From Clavelina lepadiformis (taxonomy: Eukaryota > Chordata > Ascidiacea > Aplousobranchia > Clavelinidae): a stretch of DNA of 64,000 bases. The notes beneath the pieces are model-generated. The model saw only the letters and a list, made by a program, of their open reading frames with translations. It was not told where the DNA came from and searched no databases. This document shows positions 1 through 12,721 of the stretch, piece after piece. Location: positions 12,879,856 to 12,943,855 of the forward strand of contig NC_135246.1 of the NCBI RefSeq assembly GCF_947623445.1, in the 5' to 3' direction. The position numbers and the translations under genes were made by a program. Every line of letters begins with the position of its first letter. The first letter of the stretch is position 1.

Positions 1-7
1 TATTTAC

Positions 8-2747
8 ATGTGTCTGCTTTAGCCCATGGTTGCTCATCGCCTGATCCCAGAATAGCGTATGCAGTTACTCCGGTTAGGTTAATACCAAAGCTTAGCCAGA
101 AAAGATTTTGCCAAAGAGAAACTGATTGCTGTAACATCAAATGTTTCTCATAATTTTTTACACGACTTCGCGAAAATAATTCTCACAAAACTTTACCTTG
201 TTGACAACAATGTAACCTGCAGAAAAAGGTCCGAAAAAAGCGAAAATATGGGCAATGGTGTTGGATATCCCATAAACGATACCGCTATACCTCGGAGCAA
301 TGTCAAGCGCGTTGCATTGATAACCTGAAACTAAAAACCAACCATCTCCTAAATATTTAAATAATAATGTTTAATCTTGATAGTTCTCCTTCAAACACAT
401 ATCTATACGCTGCTAATTGGATGATTTGCTATATGTAAAAGCAAACTTTTTATCATACAAACAAGTCCGAGAGCTGCAATGCTCATTGTGAAAAGACTGA
501 TGACCGCGTAATGGTTTCCTCCCACGTAACCAGTTAAAACCAGGAACAATCCCGACATAGAAGCAGATAGGAAAGAGCTTATCTTTCTTATGTTTGTTGT
601 GGTTATAACTTTTTTTCTTCGAAGCATATCAGTAATTTGGCTTCCGAGTACTGCCACAAAACCTTGGAGCAAATAAGGAAGGATCATGGCTAATCCAATC
701 TGCAGAACAAAAACACAAAGGTCGAATGCATGATCCATAATGGCAAATTGATGACTTGACAGAATATGTTAACGAACTTGTTGACCCTTGTAATATATGG
801 ATATCGATGCTTTTGTATTCAAACTTACTTGCGTCATATCAAAGTCCAATACATTCGACATATAAGTTGGCAATACAGCAGGGAGAGTGTGTTGAAACCA
901 GGCATCAGTTGAATGACAAACAAACAGTCCCCATGCACACTTCGATGTAAATATTGACTTCCACGGAATCGAGCTCAGTGTATGACGTACCTGAGAGCCG
1001 TTTACACGATAATTTTTGCAAATACCGTAAAACCTCTATTTGAGCGCCGCCACCTTTATTTGAACGCCACCTCTAATAGAACGCCACTTTTAAAGAAGGG
1101 TAGAAAAATAGAGCGCTATGGCGGTGAAATAGAGGTTTTACGGTAATAACTGATTTATGACAACATGTGTGATTAAAACTGTAGAAATTGTTTAAAGAGC
1201 TCTTAACTTAGTGGTTACTAGTGCAACCAAGATTTTCTTTAGCCAGGCTGCCTTCCCACATTCACAGTGAACCGTGACACCATCAGTAAAACCCAAGAAA
1301 CCAATTAATTTTATTAAATACCCCCATGACCAAAACCAAACCACACGACAACGGATTTTATAGAACCCAATAGGTGAAGTGTAAAACTATTGATAAGATA
1401 AGAGCGCACAAAACGCGAGATAAACAATGATAACCGCAAGTACAGTAATGGACTAAAACTAAAATGTGAAGTAATCATCGCACAGAAAATTAACGCATTG
1501 TAAAACGGTAAAATATAAGGTATTATAAATAACAAGTGACATATTTTCGTTACACTAGAGTTATTTAGAAGAATATTTATCCCTATTTTGAAACTGCGAT
1601 TGAAAGCTTCAGAAATGTTCGTATTCTACCTTATACCTCCCTTTTTCCAATGCTTTTCTCAATAAATTGTTTTTCCCATTCAGAAATCCATCTGTTGTTG
1701 GAAGGCGCATCAGACGCAAATATAAAAAAAAAGATTGCCCAAATGGTTGTCATTCCTCCTGAGTAGTAAATACATTCGTCATATTTCTGCGTATGTACAG
1801 TTAGATTTTGTTACTGTGTTGATTTGTTTCATGTTTTGCACTACTGTAACATTAACAAAGCATCGAAACTATGAAATATAATTTACAAACCTGTAATATA
1901 AAATACTGCTTCCCAGTTATTACTTTGTGCAATGACACCAGCTAAAGGGAATATTACCAAAAACCCAACCATTGAACCAGACAACGCAATTGAATTTAAT
2001 ATGGTAATTTCCAGCGGTGGGGCCCATTTAGACCAACCGTAATTAAAAGCTGGGATAACACCTCCCTGTATTGCAATGAAATAATGTATGAATGATCAAA
2101 TAATGAGTGATATTATTTTAAAAGCTATTCAGCTTGCGTGGAAGTGCTTTAACCTGGACGAATCCGAGCATAGCTCTGCAAACCATAACCAAGTAGAAAT
2201 TGGCATACGCTGATGGTGGTGTGAGTACAGAGAAAATTGCTGATATAAGCAAACTAATTCCAAATACTTTTCGAAATCCATATTTGCCAGCCATCCAACC
2301 ACCTGGTATGTTTCCTGCCGCATATCCATAGAAATACGATCCTAGTAGTAGACCTTGTTGTTTACTGTCCCAGTTGAATGTTCCCTTCAATTATTAAAAA
2401 ACGTTTAATAATACACTATATGAAGAAGCTGTGATGTTTGTTTCAACTTACTGTTTGGGTTTGGTTGTTTTCCGTTGTGCTTACCATGGCCACTATGGTG
2501 ACATTGATGTTATTTCGCATGCAACTGAAGTTGAAATAGCCAAAGAAGCCCAGAGCTGCTATTACGTACCTTTGACGGACGAAAAAACGGCTTTTTCTCT
2601 CCTGTTTGAAAATATAATATGTTATTCTTGATGAAGTATATTATCAATGCGTTACTCATGAACACCAAATGACAATGCATGCATATTAAAACGTTGCCGA
2701 CCCGATGAATTTACCTCGAATTCAGCATTCACATTTTCATCTGTCAT
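8..2747 (-). CDS. SLC17-family anion/phosphate-type transporter, copy A (3' terminal exon outside window)
   Basis: Exons, 5' to 3' on the minus strand: 2715-2747, 2452-2601, 2154-2384, 1891-2065, 1637-1758, 829-990, 459-699, 197-330 and 8-128. All have GT-AG junctions and continuous phase (456 full codons in window). A short last exon is expected to the left. The protein is a 12-TM major facilitator of the SLC17 group (sialin, NPT, VGLUT), which moves organic or inorganic anions. Seen: start MTDENVN; TM1 motif CMRNNINVTIVAMV with the family Arg (exon 2); loop GSYFYGYAAGNIPGGW (exon 3); WSKWAPPLE (exon 4); SDAPSNNRWIS loop (exon 5); ALDIAPRYSG (exon 8). The residue after PPLE is Ile, where characterised SLC17 members have Arg. 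For exon 8 the acceptor before TTTCAGG was chosen because it gives FSGY, matching the YPGH/YPGY of the other copies. Intron 5 holds a TA-flanked MITE. Substrate cannot be told from sequence. Confidence 0.88.
1023..1145. mobile_element. TA-flanked MITE (Tc1/mariner-like termini)
   Basis: A 123-bp inverted-repeat element in intron 5 of copy A. The left end begins taccgtaaaacctctattt and the right end is its reverse complement. The outermost TA on each side fits a TA target-site duplication, as for Tc1/mariner-derived MITEs. The interior is only about 80 bp and has no ORF. Assignment rests on TIR and TA only. Confidence 0.75.
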
Positions 2748-2811
2748 CCTGTATGGACTGAGGTTTGTGAATTAATGTTTTTAGCAAAGTGCTCAGGCCT
2801 TTTTCTATTGT

Positions 2812-3075
2812 GAGTGACTACTTCACCGTATGTAGGTCACGCAGCCTGTTGTTAAAGATTAGTGATTAGTCTGATTACTGATTAGGTTAGGGGAAAAGCC
2901 ATGTGAAAACTTGATTTTAGCTATTTAAGGTTTTATTGGAGTTAAATTTAGATTAGAAGATTGATTTAGGTTAGATCTAGGTTACTATTTTATAACATTT
3001 AAGTTAGGTTAACAAGAAGCTGTGAAAAATAGTTTCGAACGCACAATTGTTTCTGATAAAATAGTGGCAGCCCTT
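2812..3075. repeat. Dispersed ~240-bp repeat (GTTAGG-rich), 5' flank of copy A
   Basis: Starts near the CACCGTATGTAGGTCACG stretch, runs through several ttaggtta/gttaga units, and ends at aaaatagtggcagcc. Close relatives in the same orientation lie at 10981-11220 (intron 1 of copy B) and 37246-37480 (5' flank of E), with a shorter one near 27935-28030 (5' flank of D). No ORF seen. It could be a SINE/MITE-type repeat or part of the duplicated promoter region. Confidence 0.6.
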
Positions 3076-6000
3076 GCTAATAACCTTGTGAGTAGGCAGA
3101 GATTTATACATGGCCCAATTGCTATATGAATTAATCAAACAGCGTTTCTTGTTTTGTCGCCTTCGGTACTTCCTTCTGCAGGCCTTTAACTTTTTATGGA
3201 TGAACATTGTTCTGCTGCATAATGTTTTTGAGTGAGCAGTTTAATTTAATAACAAGTTTGTAGTCGGTAACCATAAAACAACACTGTTTTAACATTGCAG
3301 AAACGTAGTGCTTTTAGCAATGTCATTATTGTCAAATAAATTTTGACATAAACTTTGTGATCGTGTTGTTGTCGAATGTAAAAGCATTTTTCTTGTTCGC
3401 AAACATGACATTTAGCTGCTTCGAATGCGATAACTGATATTATTGTAACCGATTTCTTGTTTTAGGGTTATATCGCTTTCATAAAGACATTTGACCGGTT
3501 ATTGATTTATGTTACTAGTTATTACTTCACTTACTTACTTCTACTACTTATCACTTCTGCTTTACTTCTATTATTGTCATTAGTTATTTCTTCATTTCAA
3601 TAATAACCTTGATGTTGACCAGTAAGAGACCTTGAGAACTACCTTTGCTAACAGTTTAAATACCTTTCATCGAAAGTTTAAGGTCGCGCGCAAATTGTGG
3701 AAAAAAAAACGCTTTTAAAAATGTGTAACTTTTGCTCCAAGTTTTTACACCCGCCGTTCTTTATCTGGGATATGACGTTTTTAACTCATTACATCGAAGC
3801 TAAAATGACCCATTAAATTACTTCAAATTTACAAACATTACAGAAAATTTCCAGAATTAACAACGCTGTAGTCAGTGCGCTAACATTTTGTTAATGCCAT
3901 GGCAACCTATTCAACTTATTTGTATGTGTAAACCTATGGTTGCACTGGATACTTTTTATAGTATCCATTTATAGATTTTTTGGAGTAATTTTGATATAAC
4001 ATGTGCCGTTTATGCCCTGGGGCCAACAGAAAATGCTTTGAGTTAACATAACGTTTTTGATACAGAGATTTGAAACTTCAAGATAGCCTGAGCTTTCTGC
4101 TTATATTTTTATTGGCAGCTTTATTAATCTTGCCAGAACCAGTTAAGTCAGTTTGAGTTATCCGAAGCTAAGTTAAACGGAGTTGAGTTGACGAGCATCT
4201 ACAGTCATCTAATCATATATGCTTGCGGACGTTACTGCAAATTCATGATCTATGTTTGTTTTGGAGTACTGACTTCTTTAGTAATCTAAAATTACAGTTG
4301 TACATAAGAAAATTTGGACATAAATGAAGCCTAGAAAGTGTAATAAAGAATATCAGCAGGGAATCATTTTGCAAATAACAGCGCTGTCTATTGCCAACCG
4401 GTTATACCAGCCTAGCCGGTAAGGATTGGCTTGCTTAAGTCTCCACGTTCTATTTAACTATTTTAACTGGTCGTGCGTCACGTTGTTATATAAACAAAGT
4501 GTGTCTGGTTTGTTTCTGCTGAATAACCCTTCCTTAACTGAAAGTGTTCGGCGTTATCGCTATTTATATTGCATTTTCACTTCATTTTTCATTTCCACGA
4601 AGAATTTTTATCCACTTTACCTTGCTTTACCATTTCCTATAAAGCCGGATGAGTAAGAGCTTCCGAGAATGCGAAATAATCCTTAGCAACAATAAGCCTT
4701 AATAGCCTTAGCCTTAGCAGCCTTGTTTGCACTCAGTTTGCCTTACGTTGATCCAGCAGCTCGCAAGCAATTGCCTTGTCATCGAATGTTACTCATCCTT
4801 GTAAAGCACTCGTCTTATTATTGAACAAATGTATGTGACGAGCACGAACTATCTGCAGCATAGTCGACATCGTCAACCAACGACTAACAAAAGCAGACTC
4901 TAGGAAATCTAGTTTTTGATTGTTTTTGCGGATTATTAATTGCGGTTAATAATTAAGTTGCAGTAAATGTTAAACCACTGGAAATGTTTAAAATATAACA
5001 TAAAATACCGGGACACAGATCCTGGATGAAAAAGACTATGTTTTTGGATGATTTAGATAAACTGTGGTACATCGTATTAGCAATCTAAACAGCGGTAAAT
5101 CTGATTCACCAAGACATATTTTTAACTGCATAGAGAAAAGAAGATGATTATACTCTTTATGAAGATGATCAAAAAATGGCTTAACTTGCAAGCATGATAA
5201 AACAAAACAGAATAATATGCAATTGTTTTCAGTCTTCTTTAGACAATAACCAAATAACACATACACTAGGCTACAATAGAAATACTGTACAAACAACTAT
5301 GTAGTGGTGAAAAGTTATGAAAATTATCGCAATCGTCATGATATTCTAATATCATGATTTTATGATATTAGAATCTTTATTCTTTAACTGAAGAAGATCT
5401 TTGCATGACTAAACCTCGGCAGTGCTTCCTCATCTCTCGAGCCCCAGTTACTGAGCTTATTTTTAATCAAGTTCCGATAGACACACATTTTTTTTTTTGT
5501 GTTTTTTTTTTTGGTACTTATATGGTGTTTCCCAAATTTGGAACTGTTCGCAACAAGAACCACTCAAAGGTAACCAGCGTTGTTCATGTCCTACTTGAGG
5601 GGACAACAATAACGCCACTGTGGGTATTGAAGGCACACGATGGGTAATAAAGGTAGGACGCGTCATTTGCAAGCCAGGCGTTCCATCCGCTCTGTCAAAT
5701 AGCCTATATTAAAAAAAATAAAAATACAATAACAGCATTTGCAGATTTCATTGCGACAGAACCGTGGCTTCTTTTTTAGCTGGACAAACAAGTTGCGGAA
5801 TGGAGTTCTTTCGAATCAGTTCGTTTGTCCAAGTCTTTTGTATGCTGATGATGACAAACTGCCTAGCTACATAACCACAAATTAGCGTTAGAGCTGTGCT
5901 ATGTAATAACATGCACATTCTGGTATATAAGTGTGTAAAATCTTTTTCATAGAAGTAAAATTTTGCTTTTTCGAATGAACTTGGGATTAGTGAGCGTCTC

Positions 6001-7424
6001 CATTATTAATACTGTATAACTTATAAAAAACAGTAGGAACTTTTTTTGCTAAATGTAAATAGTATTTCACCAAAGTTGTAGCACTCATGACTATTTTTTT
6101 CTGCAGAGTGAGCTGTTTACTCCATTCTCTCCTGCCTCTAGCGCTTTTCATCATAAACGTTATACACAATATCAATAGTTTGAAAAAGTTAGGTGCAAAT
6201 TTAGTGTAACTTAAGGAATCGGATATTCATTTATTTAACCGAATTGCTGTTTTAATGGAAGGCAATGAACGTTACACATTCTAAACGTAGAACGTTTACT
6301 TCTGACGTTCTCGTTTGGTGTTTTAAAAAGCTAGGTTACTTGGTTACATCATTCGTAAACATTGACGCTAATAAGTATATGAATGCCGGAAAAATAAAAC
6401 ATTTAAGTGTAAAAACTCTTTCAGGTTATCGACAGAGACATCATGTATCTACTAATAGGCTGCTGTTGGTGATATGTGGCGAACAAATGTGGCCCATACA
6501 AAGGGCCGAATGGTCGGGTAGACCACTCTGGCCATCTATAACTCTGGTCATCGCTTTACAAATGTTGACTAAAACTGAATACACTGCCCAGTGTCCAGTC
6601 AAACCAATAAGTTTGTGACGGTTACGTCACGAGTCATGAGTTTTTACTTTTATCACTCACTTGTTAAGACTGCGCAATGACGTCAGATAAATTACCTCGC
6701 TTGAACTGGTGTGCTATATATATACTCTTGTGTTGTTCGCAATCGACCCTCTTATTGTGTGATTGATTTCATTGGTTACTACTGCGCAATGTAACATTCA
6801 GTAAGCTTTGCCTGAAGGTGAAAGCCTTCGTGTCTGATAATAATAAATAAAATGGGAACTTTATAATTTAGTAATTTGTATAGACAGATTTAAGCAACTA
6901 ACAGCATAGTCACGCCGTTTGAGAAATGAGAACTCATATAAATAATCGAAGCAGAAGTAAAACAAATTAATTATCAACCATCAATCGTCTTCGCTCATAT
7001 TGCTACAGCCGCCAGTGTACGCGGTCATTATGACAGATGTATTTGTTGTGTAATACTTCTCACGAGTAATATACAAACGAACAAAAATTAATTTGTCATA
7101 ACTTAATGCGGTGTTATTAGTCAAAGGCAGTCGACCGTCAAACATCTCCTTTGCGGATCGAGTGGTGGAGGACTTTGGTAACAATGATGCAGTAATCAAC
7201 AAGTCTTCTGCTTGCAAATAATCAACAAGTTTATAAACGAGTAACTTACTGTTAATTTTTTATCGAAATAGGTATGCCATTTTGAGCAGTTCAGTAAAAG
7301 ATGTGAGCTTGTGTGCGTGAAATCCACGTAAATTGCTGAAGAAAGCTGAATCTTGAAAGGTGATATGTCATCAACCAAAAACATAAAAACTGCGGTATGA
7401 AAATTGCGTAAAAGAAATCGTTTA
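3076..7424. other. Intergenic spacer between copies A and B
   Basis: No convincing coding exon. Seen: a perfect-looking palindromic AT stretch at about 5333-5377 (gatattctaatatc arms), a T-rich run at 5488-5514, and a fragment around 5415-5460 (ctcgagcccc core) that recurs near 21005-21040. A promoter/poly(A)-like stretch at 6475-6855 is listed separately. Small ORFs here (for example 6265-6618 plus) show no recognisable motif or splice context. Confidence 0.6.
6475..6855 (+). mobile_element. Possible solo LTR (TATA box plus poly(A) signal)
   Basis: A stretch beginning tgtggcgaac contains two TGACGTCA-like motifs (about 6617-6625 and 6679-6685), a tatatata box near 6715-6723, and AATAAATAAA near 6841-6850. 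This order is typical of an LTR. I found no partner LTR, no target duplication and no clear 3' CA terminus, so this is a guess; it may be ordinary promoter-like sequence. Confidence 0.2.
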
Positions 7425-10400
7425 CTACGTGAGTTCAAGCTTTTCTTCCTCAATTTCTGCTAGTTGGTTACCTGCGCAGAACACAGATTTTTAATTTAGC
7501 TATATTGTAGACAATATATTTAACAACAACATCTTTTGTTAATTAGATCCCAACTTTAATTTTTATGACAAAACAATCCAAATAACGTGGAAAAGATCGT
7601 ACGACCAGCACACAATATTTATCTTCATATACATTTATCCACATTTTTTTCAAAACTATCCCAAACTCAATATATTATCACATCGGAAGTATACGTCAGA
7701 TTTGAATTTTCCAATGCAAAAGGATTATTCCACTATACGTTTCTATATACCAGCACGGGCGTCCAAACTTTTTTCACTGAGAGCCATGCACTAAAAAGTT
7801 AACGAGTGACCGGGCCATTTACCATGTGTGAATATCGCTGCTTTGCCTACAACGTAATAAAGATCGTGAAAACCATTAACAATTAGCGTTGGAGGTACAA
7901 TCCATTTTGTAACCGAAAATGCTAAACAGTAAGCCTAGAGTCTACAGAAAACATCTCCCCAAGTCACAAACTGTAGCAACCCGCCTATTCTAAAATGTAC
8001 CACAAACGTTAAGCCTACGCAGCTGAACATTGTATAAGACATAAAGTTAATGGAAGTGGGAGTACCGATTCAAAAACGTCTTTTAAACTCTCAACGTCAG
8101 TTTCATATTTTTTCATCGTGGTTTAAAGTTATGCGTGAAACCGATGATGGTCACGTGCTAATAAAAAACAGGTGGCCTGCTAACCATAGTTTGAACACCC
8201 CTCCCCCCCTGCTGTAGATAATCTTGCTTTGCTCGAATTCAAGTTTCCTCCATTACAAAAGTGAGTCTTTTTTGTTACTCACCTTTTTCCTCTTTAGCCC
8301 ATTTTTGTTCTTTACCAGATCCAAATATTACGTAAACAATTGCTCCAGTAATATTAATGCCAAACGTTAACCAAAAGAAACTTTGCCATTGCGGAATTGA
8401 ATGCTATAACAGAAAACCTTAATTTCTTTGTATGTATTTGTGTGCAAAATACTATTTCAAGCATCACATAATCGACATACATACCGGATCAGTGACTATG
8501 TAACCAGCAGAAAATGGTCCTAGAAAACATATAACGTTGGCGATTGTGTTGGATATTCCAAAAATAATGCCACTATGTCTAGGAGCAAAATCAAGTGCGT
8601 TTGAATAATGGCCTGGATCTAAATATGTAAAACAAAAACAATGTTGGCTTACAATCAAGAATAGCTTTTTTGTTTTTAATTTGTTGTAAAAAGAAAAATT
8701 TATCGGTCGTGTACAATACCATGCAATTATAACTGTATGATCTGTTTAAAAATTTTTAAATATTTGACGATCAGTTCGTTTTGATATTGGTAGCTTACTC
8801 ATAAATAATATTGAATCCATCGGCTGAAGATGAAAGATTTTTTCAATATTCTATTGGTAGCACGTTATTGTTATCTTTTCATGTGTGTGTATAGCATAGG
8901 TATCAACTATATGAAACTCATACATGAAAGGCCGTTAACTGCGATGCTGGCCGTAAAAAGACCAATCACAACATAATGGTTTGTTCCTACGTAACCAGTT
9001 AAAATCAAACATAATCCAGATATTGACAAGGAAAGTCCGGAGTTTATCTTCCTAATATTTGTTGTTGTTACTAATTGTTTTCTTCGAAGCGTGTCTGTTA
9101 CTTGACTGCCAAATAATATCACAAAACCTTGCACCAAAAAAGGCAAAATCATTACCAATCCACCCTGAAAGTTTTAATAATATGATGTTATATATATATG
9201 CCTAAGTCTACGCAGTAACGACTGCCAGTTTCGAACATAATTGGTTGAAACTATAACATGTACAATGCAAACGTATCTCGTAAAGCCTGGAAGTCTCCAT
9301 TTTGCAAAGCGACTGACCTCTGTGATATTGAAGTGCAACACGTTAGACAGATAAGTTGGTAAAATAGTAGGGAGAGTGTGTTGAAACCAGGCATCAGCCA
9401 CGTGACAAACAAATAGTGCCAACGTGCATTTAGTTGTGAGTATTGACTTCCATGGGACTGAATTAGCTTTGCTCATCTGAACATATCTTTGGTGACTAAT
9501 TCATATTTGACAAGTTTTCTTTTTTAAATGCGACAGGATTTTTTTAGAAACTTTGTGGACACACACCTCTTGTTTTCCAATGCTTTTCTCGATGTAAAGT
9601 TTTTCTTTCCCAGAAATGCATCGATGGGTGGAAGGAGTATCCGATACCAAAATCAAAAACAAGATTGATGAAAATATAGCGACTCCTCCTTTGACAGCAA
9701 AAGTAAATATGTTTGTGATTAGGCTACGGTTTGTGCTATAAACTACTTACGTAATCAAGGTTTTAACAAGTTCACCTCTAAATTATTAACAACACATATT
9801 ATTGAAAATACAGGATCCATAGATAGTGTTTTGTTGTGACTAATATTTATTCATGCCTTTTTAGATACGCTTTTAAATAGCAGTAGCTTATTCCTAAAAA
9901 GAAAACGCTTACCAGTGATGTAAAACACCGCTTCCCAAAACAAATATTTTGCAATTACACCAGAAAGCGGAAAGATGGCAACTAATCCAAATATGAACCC
10001 AGAAAATGTAATGGAGTTTAATATGCTGACCTCCAATGGTGGTGCCCAGTTCGACCAAGCGTGCGTCATTGCGGGATAAAGTCCACCCTATTGTAATAAA
10101 TAAAAACAAAGCTGTACAGTACCGCGGTGTATAGAAAACTATTAATAGTTTGAATTTTTTTATTAACCTGAAACAATCCGAGCAAAGCTCTGCACATCAC
10201 GGCCAGGTAAAAATTGGCGTATGCTGCTGGTGGTGTTAGTACAGAGAAAATCGCTGATATAAGCAAACTAACTCCAAATACTTTTCGAAATCCATATTTG
10301 CCAGCCATCCAACCACCTGGTATGTTTCCTGCCGCATATCCATAGAAATACGATCCTAGTAGTAGACCTTGTTGTTTACTGTCCCAGTTGAATGTCCCCT

Positions 10401-11521
10401 TCAATTTATTACACAACTTACGTTTCAACGCGACTTTATACTTAAGTACAGTAGACTACATATCTTTCAGTTCAACGTATAATGCAATCGCCATTGGCAG
10501 CAACAGAAGTTTCTGTTTGATTTTAATAGTAACTTGGCCACGTCGAAAGCTACTTGAGAAGTTCGGTAATATGACAAAAGATTGATGATGTTGTAGTTCA
10601 ACTGGGAAATTACGTAGTTCGACTCCTAATGCTTCAAAATGTTTGATCTTTCGATATCTTATTGTTGGTATAAACTACAACAAAATGTCAGATAAGTGAT
10701 ATCTGTTTGTCGCCATCGGTACCTGACTTACATAAGCTAGTAACATTCGATGCCGATATAGAAATACTACTTTACTTACTGATTGCGTTTGATTTTGTTC
10801 CGTTGTATTCACCATCGTAACTATGACAAGGTTCAGGTTATTTCGTGTACAACTCATTGTGAAAAGCCCAAAGAAGCCCAGAACAGATAAGACGTATCTT
10901 TGTCGTATGTAGAAACCATTTTTCTTTGCCTAAATACAAATTAAATTTTGTTTATCTTTCCAAACATTTATTTAAAGGAAATGACTATTTCACCTTATGT
11001 ATGTCACGTAGCCTGCTGTTGTTAAAGATAGGCGGTTAGGTTAGGAGAATTGGTATGCAAAAGTCTATTTAAGGCGATTTTAGAGTTAGATTTAGCTTAG
11101 AAAGTAGATTTAAGTTAGGTTTAGATTGCTATGTTATAGCATTTAAGTTATGTTAACAAGAATCTATTAAAACTAGCTTCGAACGCACGATATTTTTCCG
11201 GTGAGTAGTGGCAGCCTTATTTAAAACGGGATGCGGGTTTATATTAGAGAAAGAATAATAACATAACCAAAGTAAGTTCAATATTGACTCAATAATTCCG
11301 TTAAACAACGAGTTCTCTTATCTTTTCCACACTTAACTAAACCTGCTGTTGGTTTTATTCCGTTCAGTGATAGCGTTATTGTATACTATTTGATTTTCTC
11401 CTGTGTTGATCCTATTGCATTGATAAATTTAATACTGGTACTCATCAGAACACAATCATCAAATACGAAAAATGTTTTTCATCTGTACCTTAAACGAAGC
11501 ATTCAAGTGATCATCTTCCAT
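7425..11521 (-). CDS. SLC17-family anion/phosphate-type transporter, copy B
   Basis: Ten exons: 11489-11521, 10780-10929, 10168-10398, 9913-10087, 9567-9688, 9318-9476, 8924-9164, 8485-8618, 8283-8403 and 7425-7471. All junctions are GT-AG, and the CDS is 1413 nt (470 aa), normal for SLC17. Residues by exon: 1-11 cytosolic start (MEDDHLNASFK); 12-61 TM1 with CTRNNLNLVIVTMV; 62-138 TM2-3 with GSYFYGYAAGN; 139-196 WSNWAPPLEV; 197-237 loop SDTPSTHRCIS; 238-415 TM7-11; 416-470 TM12 and an acidic/basic tail (IEEEKLEL). It is very close to copy C in exons and introns, so the two are recent duplicates. Intron 9 carries a hAT-like insertion (7751-8211) that C lacks. Intron 1 holds a dispersed repeat. 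Val replaces the usual Arg after PPLE. No stops or frameshifts seen. Substrate unknown. Confidence 0.92.
7751..8211. mobile_element. hAT-like non-autonomous element in intron 9 of copy B
   Basis: A 461-bp insertion. The left end is cagcacgggcgtccaaact; the right end read inversely starts caggggggg and contains gttcaaact. Flanking octamers are ctatatac (7743-7750) and ctgtagat (8212-8219), a diverged 8-bp duplication. Copy C keeps the single site ctgtagac at 15106-15113 with matching flanks on both sides, which shows this is an insertion. No transposase ORF. Confidence 0.75.
10981..11220. repeat. Dispersed ~240-bp repeat (GTTAGG-rich) in intron 1 of copy B
   Basis: Same family and orientation as 2812-3075 and 37246-37480, with matching start (caccttatgtatgtcacg) and end (gtagtggcagcc). 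Here it lies between coding exons 1 and 2, whereas in copies A, D and E it lies upstream of exon 1. This favours a mobile repeat over a fixed promoter block. Confidence 0.55.
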
Positions 11522-11950
11522 TTGTGTGAAGGTTGCTCGATAACTTTAATCCGCGACTAGGCGCCTTAGCATTATACAGATATTTTTCTTCGTTTCTACG
11601 TGTACTGTAGGTACTTCGTAGGTCTGATTGTTTAAGTTCTATGATACTTGCTTTTCCGACTGTCTACGTTACACAATACAGCAACTAGTTAAACATTGAT
11701 TTGTCGTTGATGGTAACTCGACCCTGCAAAGTGGAGTAGTTGGAACTGGTTTCTTTTTAACAACAGCCTCGAGCGCGCTGATGAGTGCTTGTATAAATTT
11801 AACTGCTGACTGACGAACCCTATACAGTTAAAACTTCAGTCACATACGTATAATACTATAGTTGATTGCTTCGGAAACGGTGCAATATTATCTGACCGTT
11901 ACACTCACCTTTCCAGATGAATACGATATATGCTGATATAAGATTCAACT

Positions 11951-12458
11951 CACAAGATTGCATGCCAAGCCATGGACAGCATCAACCATCCCTTACACGC
12001 AACCCTGGGCGGCCAACTCCACGGTGGCCGTCAGCGGCTGGTTTCTCGCCGCCCCTTTAGCAGACATGCTGCTGCACTTGTGGCCGCCGGATTCAACATC
12101 AACACTGCATGGTGCGACGACTGGAAAGAAGTGTCCCGCCCCCCCCAGTTCAATGTTGAGCCCTCCACCACTACCCCTGCTGGCGCAGACCTTCCTCGAA
12201 AGGCCTGGACAACACTGAACCGCCTCAGAACTGGAGTAGGTCGTTTTGGCGAATGCATGCACCGCTGGGGCCTTAAAACATCATCATCATGCATTTGCGG
12301 TGCAGAATCACAAACAGCAGAACATATCCTCTTCGACTGTCATGTCCTGCACCCACCTATAGGCCAAGACGACCTAAAGACCCCTGACGAGGAAGGGAAG
12401 AGATGGCTGCAATTGGTAGCCGAATATGCTTGAGCCGACCTCATACGAAAGAAAGAAG
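11951..12458 (+). mobile_element. 5'-truncated non-LTR retrotransposon (LINE ORF2 3' end)
   Basis: A 508-bp GC-rich island flanked by an 11-bp direct repeat aagattcaact (11940-11950 and 12459-12469), a target-site duplication. It carries an open reading frame, 11972-12433, encoding the extreme C-terminus of an ORF2-like protein. Key motifs are LNRLRTGVGRFGECMHRWGL followed by CICGAE...TAEHILFDC, the Cys/His knuckle found at the end of many LINE reverse-transcriptase polyproteins. It ends in a GAAAGAAAGAAGA tail. The reverse transcriptase and endonuclease domains are missing, so it is a dead-on-arrival copy. The intact frame and clean duplication suggest a fairly recent insertion. The clade (Jockey/RTE/CR1-like) cannot be settled from this piece. 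Confidence 0.8.
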
Positions 12459-12721
12459 AAGATTCAACTATTGATTGCTGCACTAACATCTGTGATTGAG
12501 AGTTTCCTTAGTAGCTAACAACATATGACAATAATAACGTTTGAGTAACATAATATACCTTATGTTATCACATATTACCCGACTTGAACCCGAATGATTG
12601 AAGGTCAATTGAATGGCTGACACACACCGAATTACTACATGTAGGCTACATCAGAATAAAGATTAAACACCATCCGAAGAGCGATCCAAGACAGAAAGTA
12701 ATACCAAACTTACTAATAACT

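Noticed and set aside
2431..2631. Plus-strand 66-aa ORF
   Set aside because: Complement of coding exon 2 of transporter copy A.
6265..6618. 117-aa plus-strand ORF, one of the longest single frames in the window
   Set aside because: No recognised motif, no splice or codon signal, and it runs into LTR-like sequence; likely chance.
10388..10585. Plus-strand 65-aa ORF, repeated almost identically at 17414-17611
   Set aside because: Its conservation comes from the duplicated intron 2 and the edge of exon 3 of B and C on the other strand, not from a plus-strand gene.
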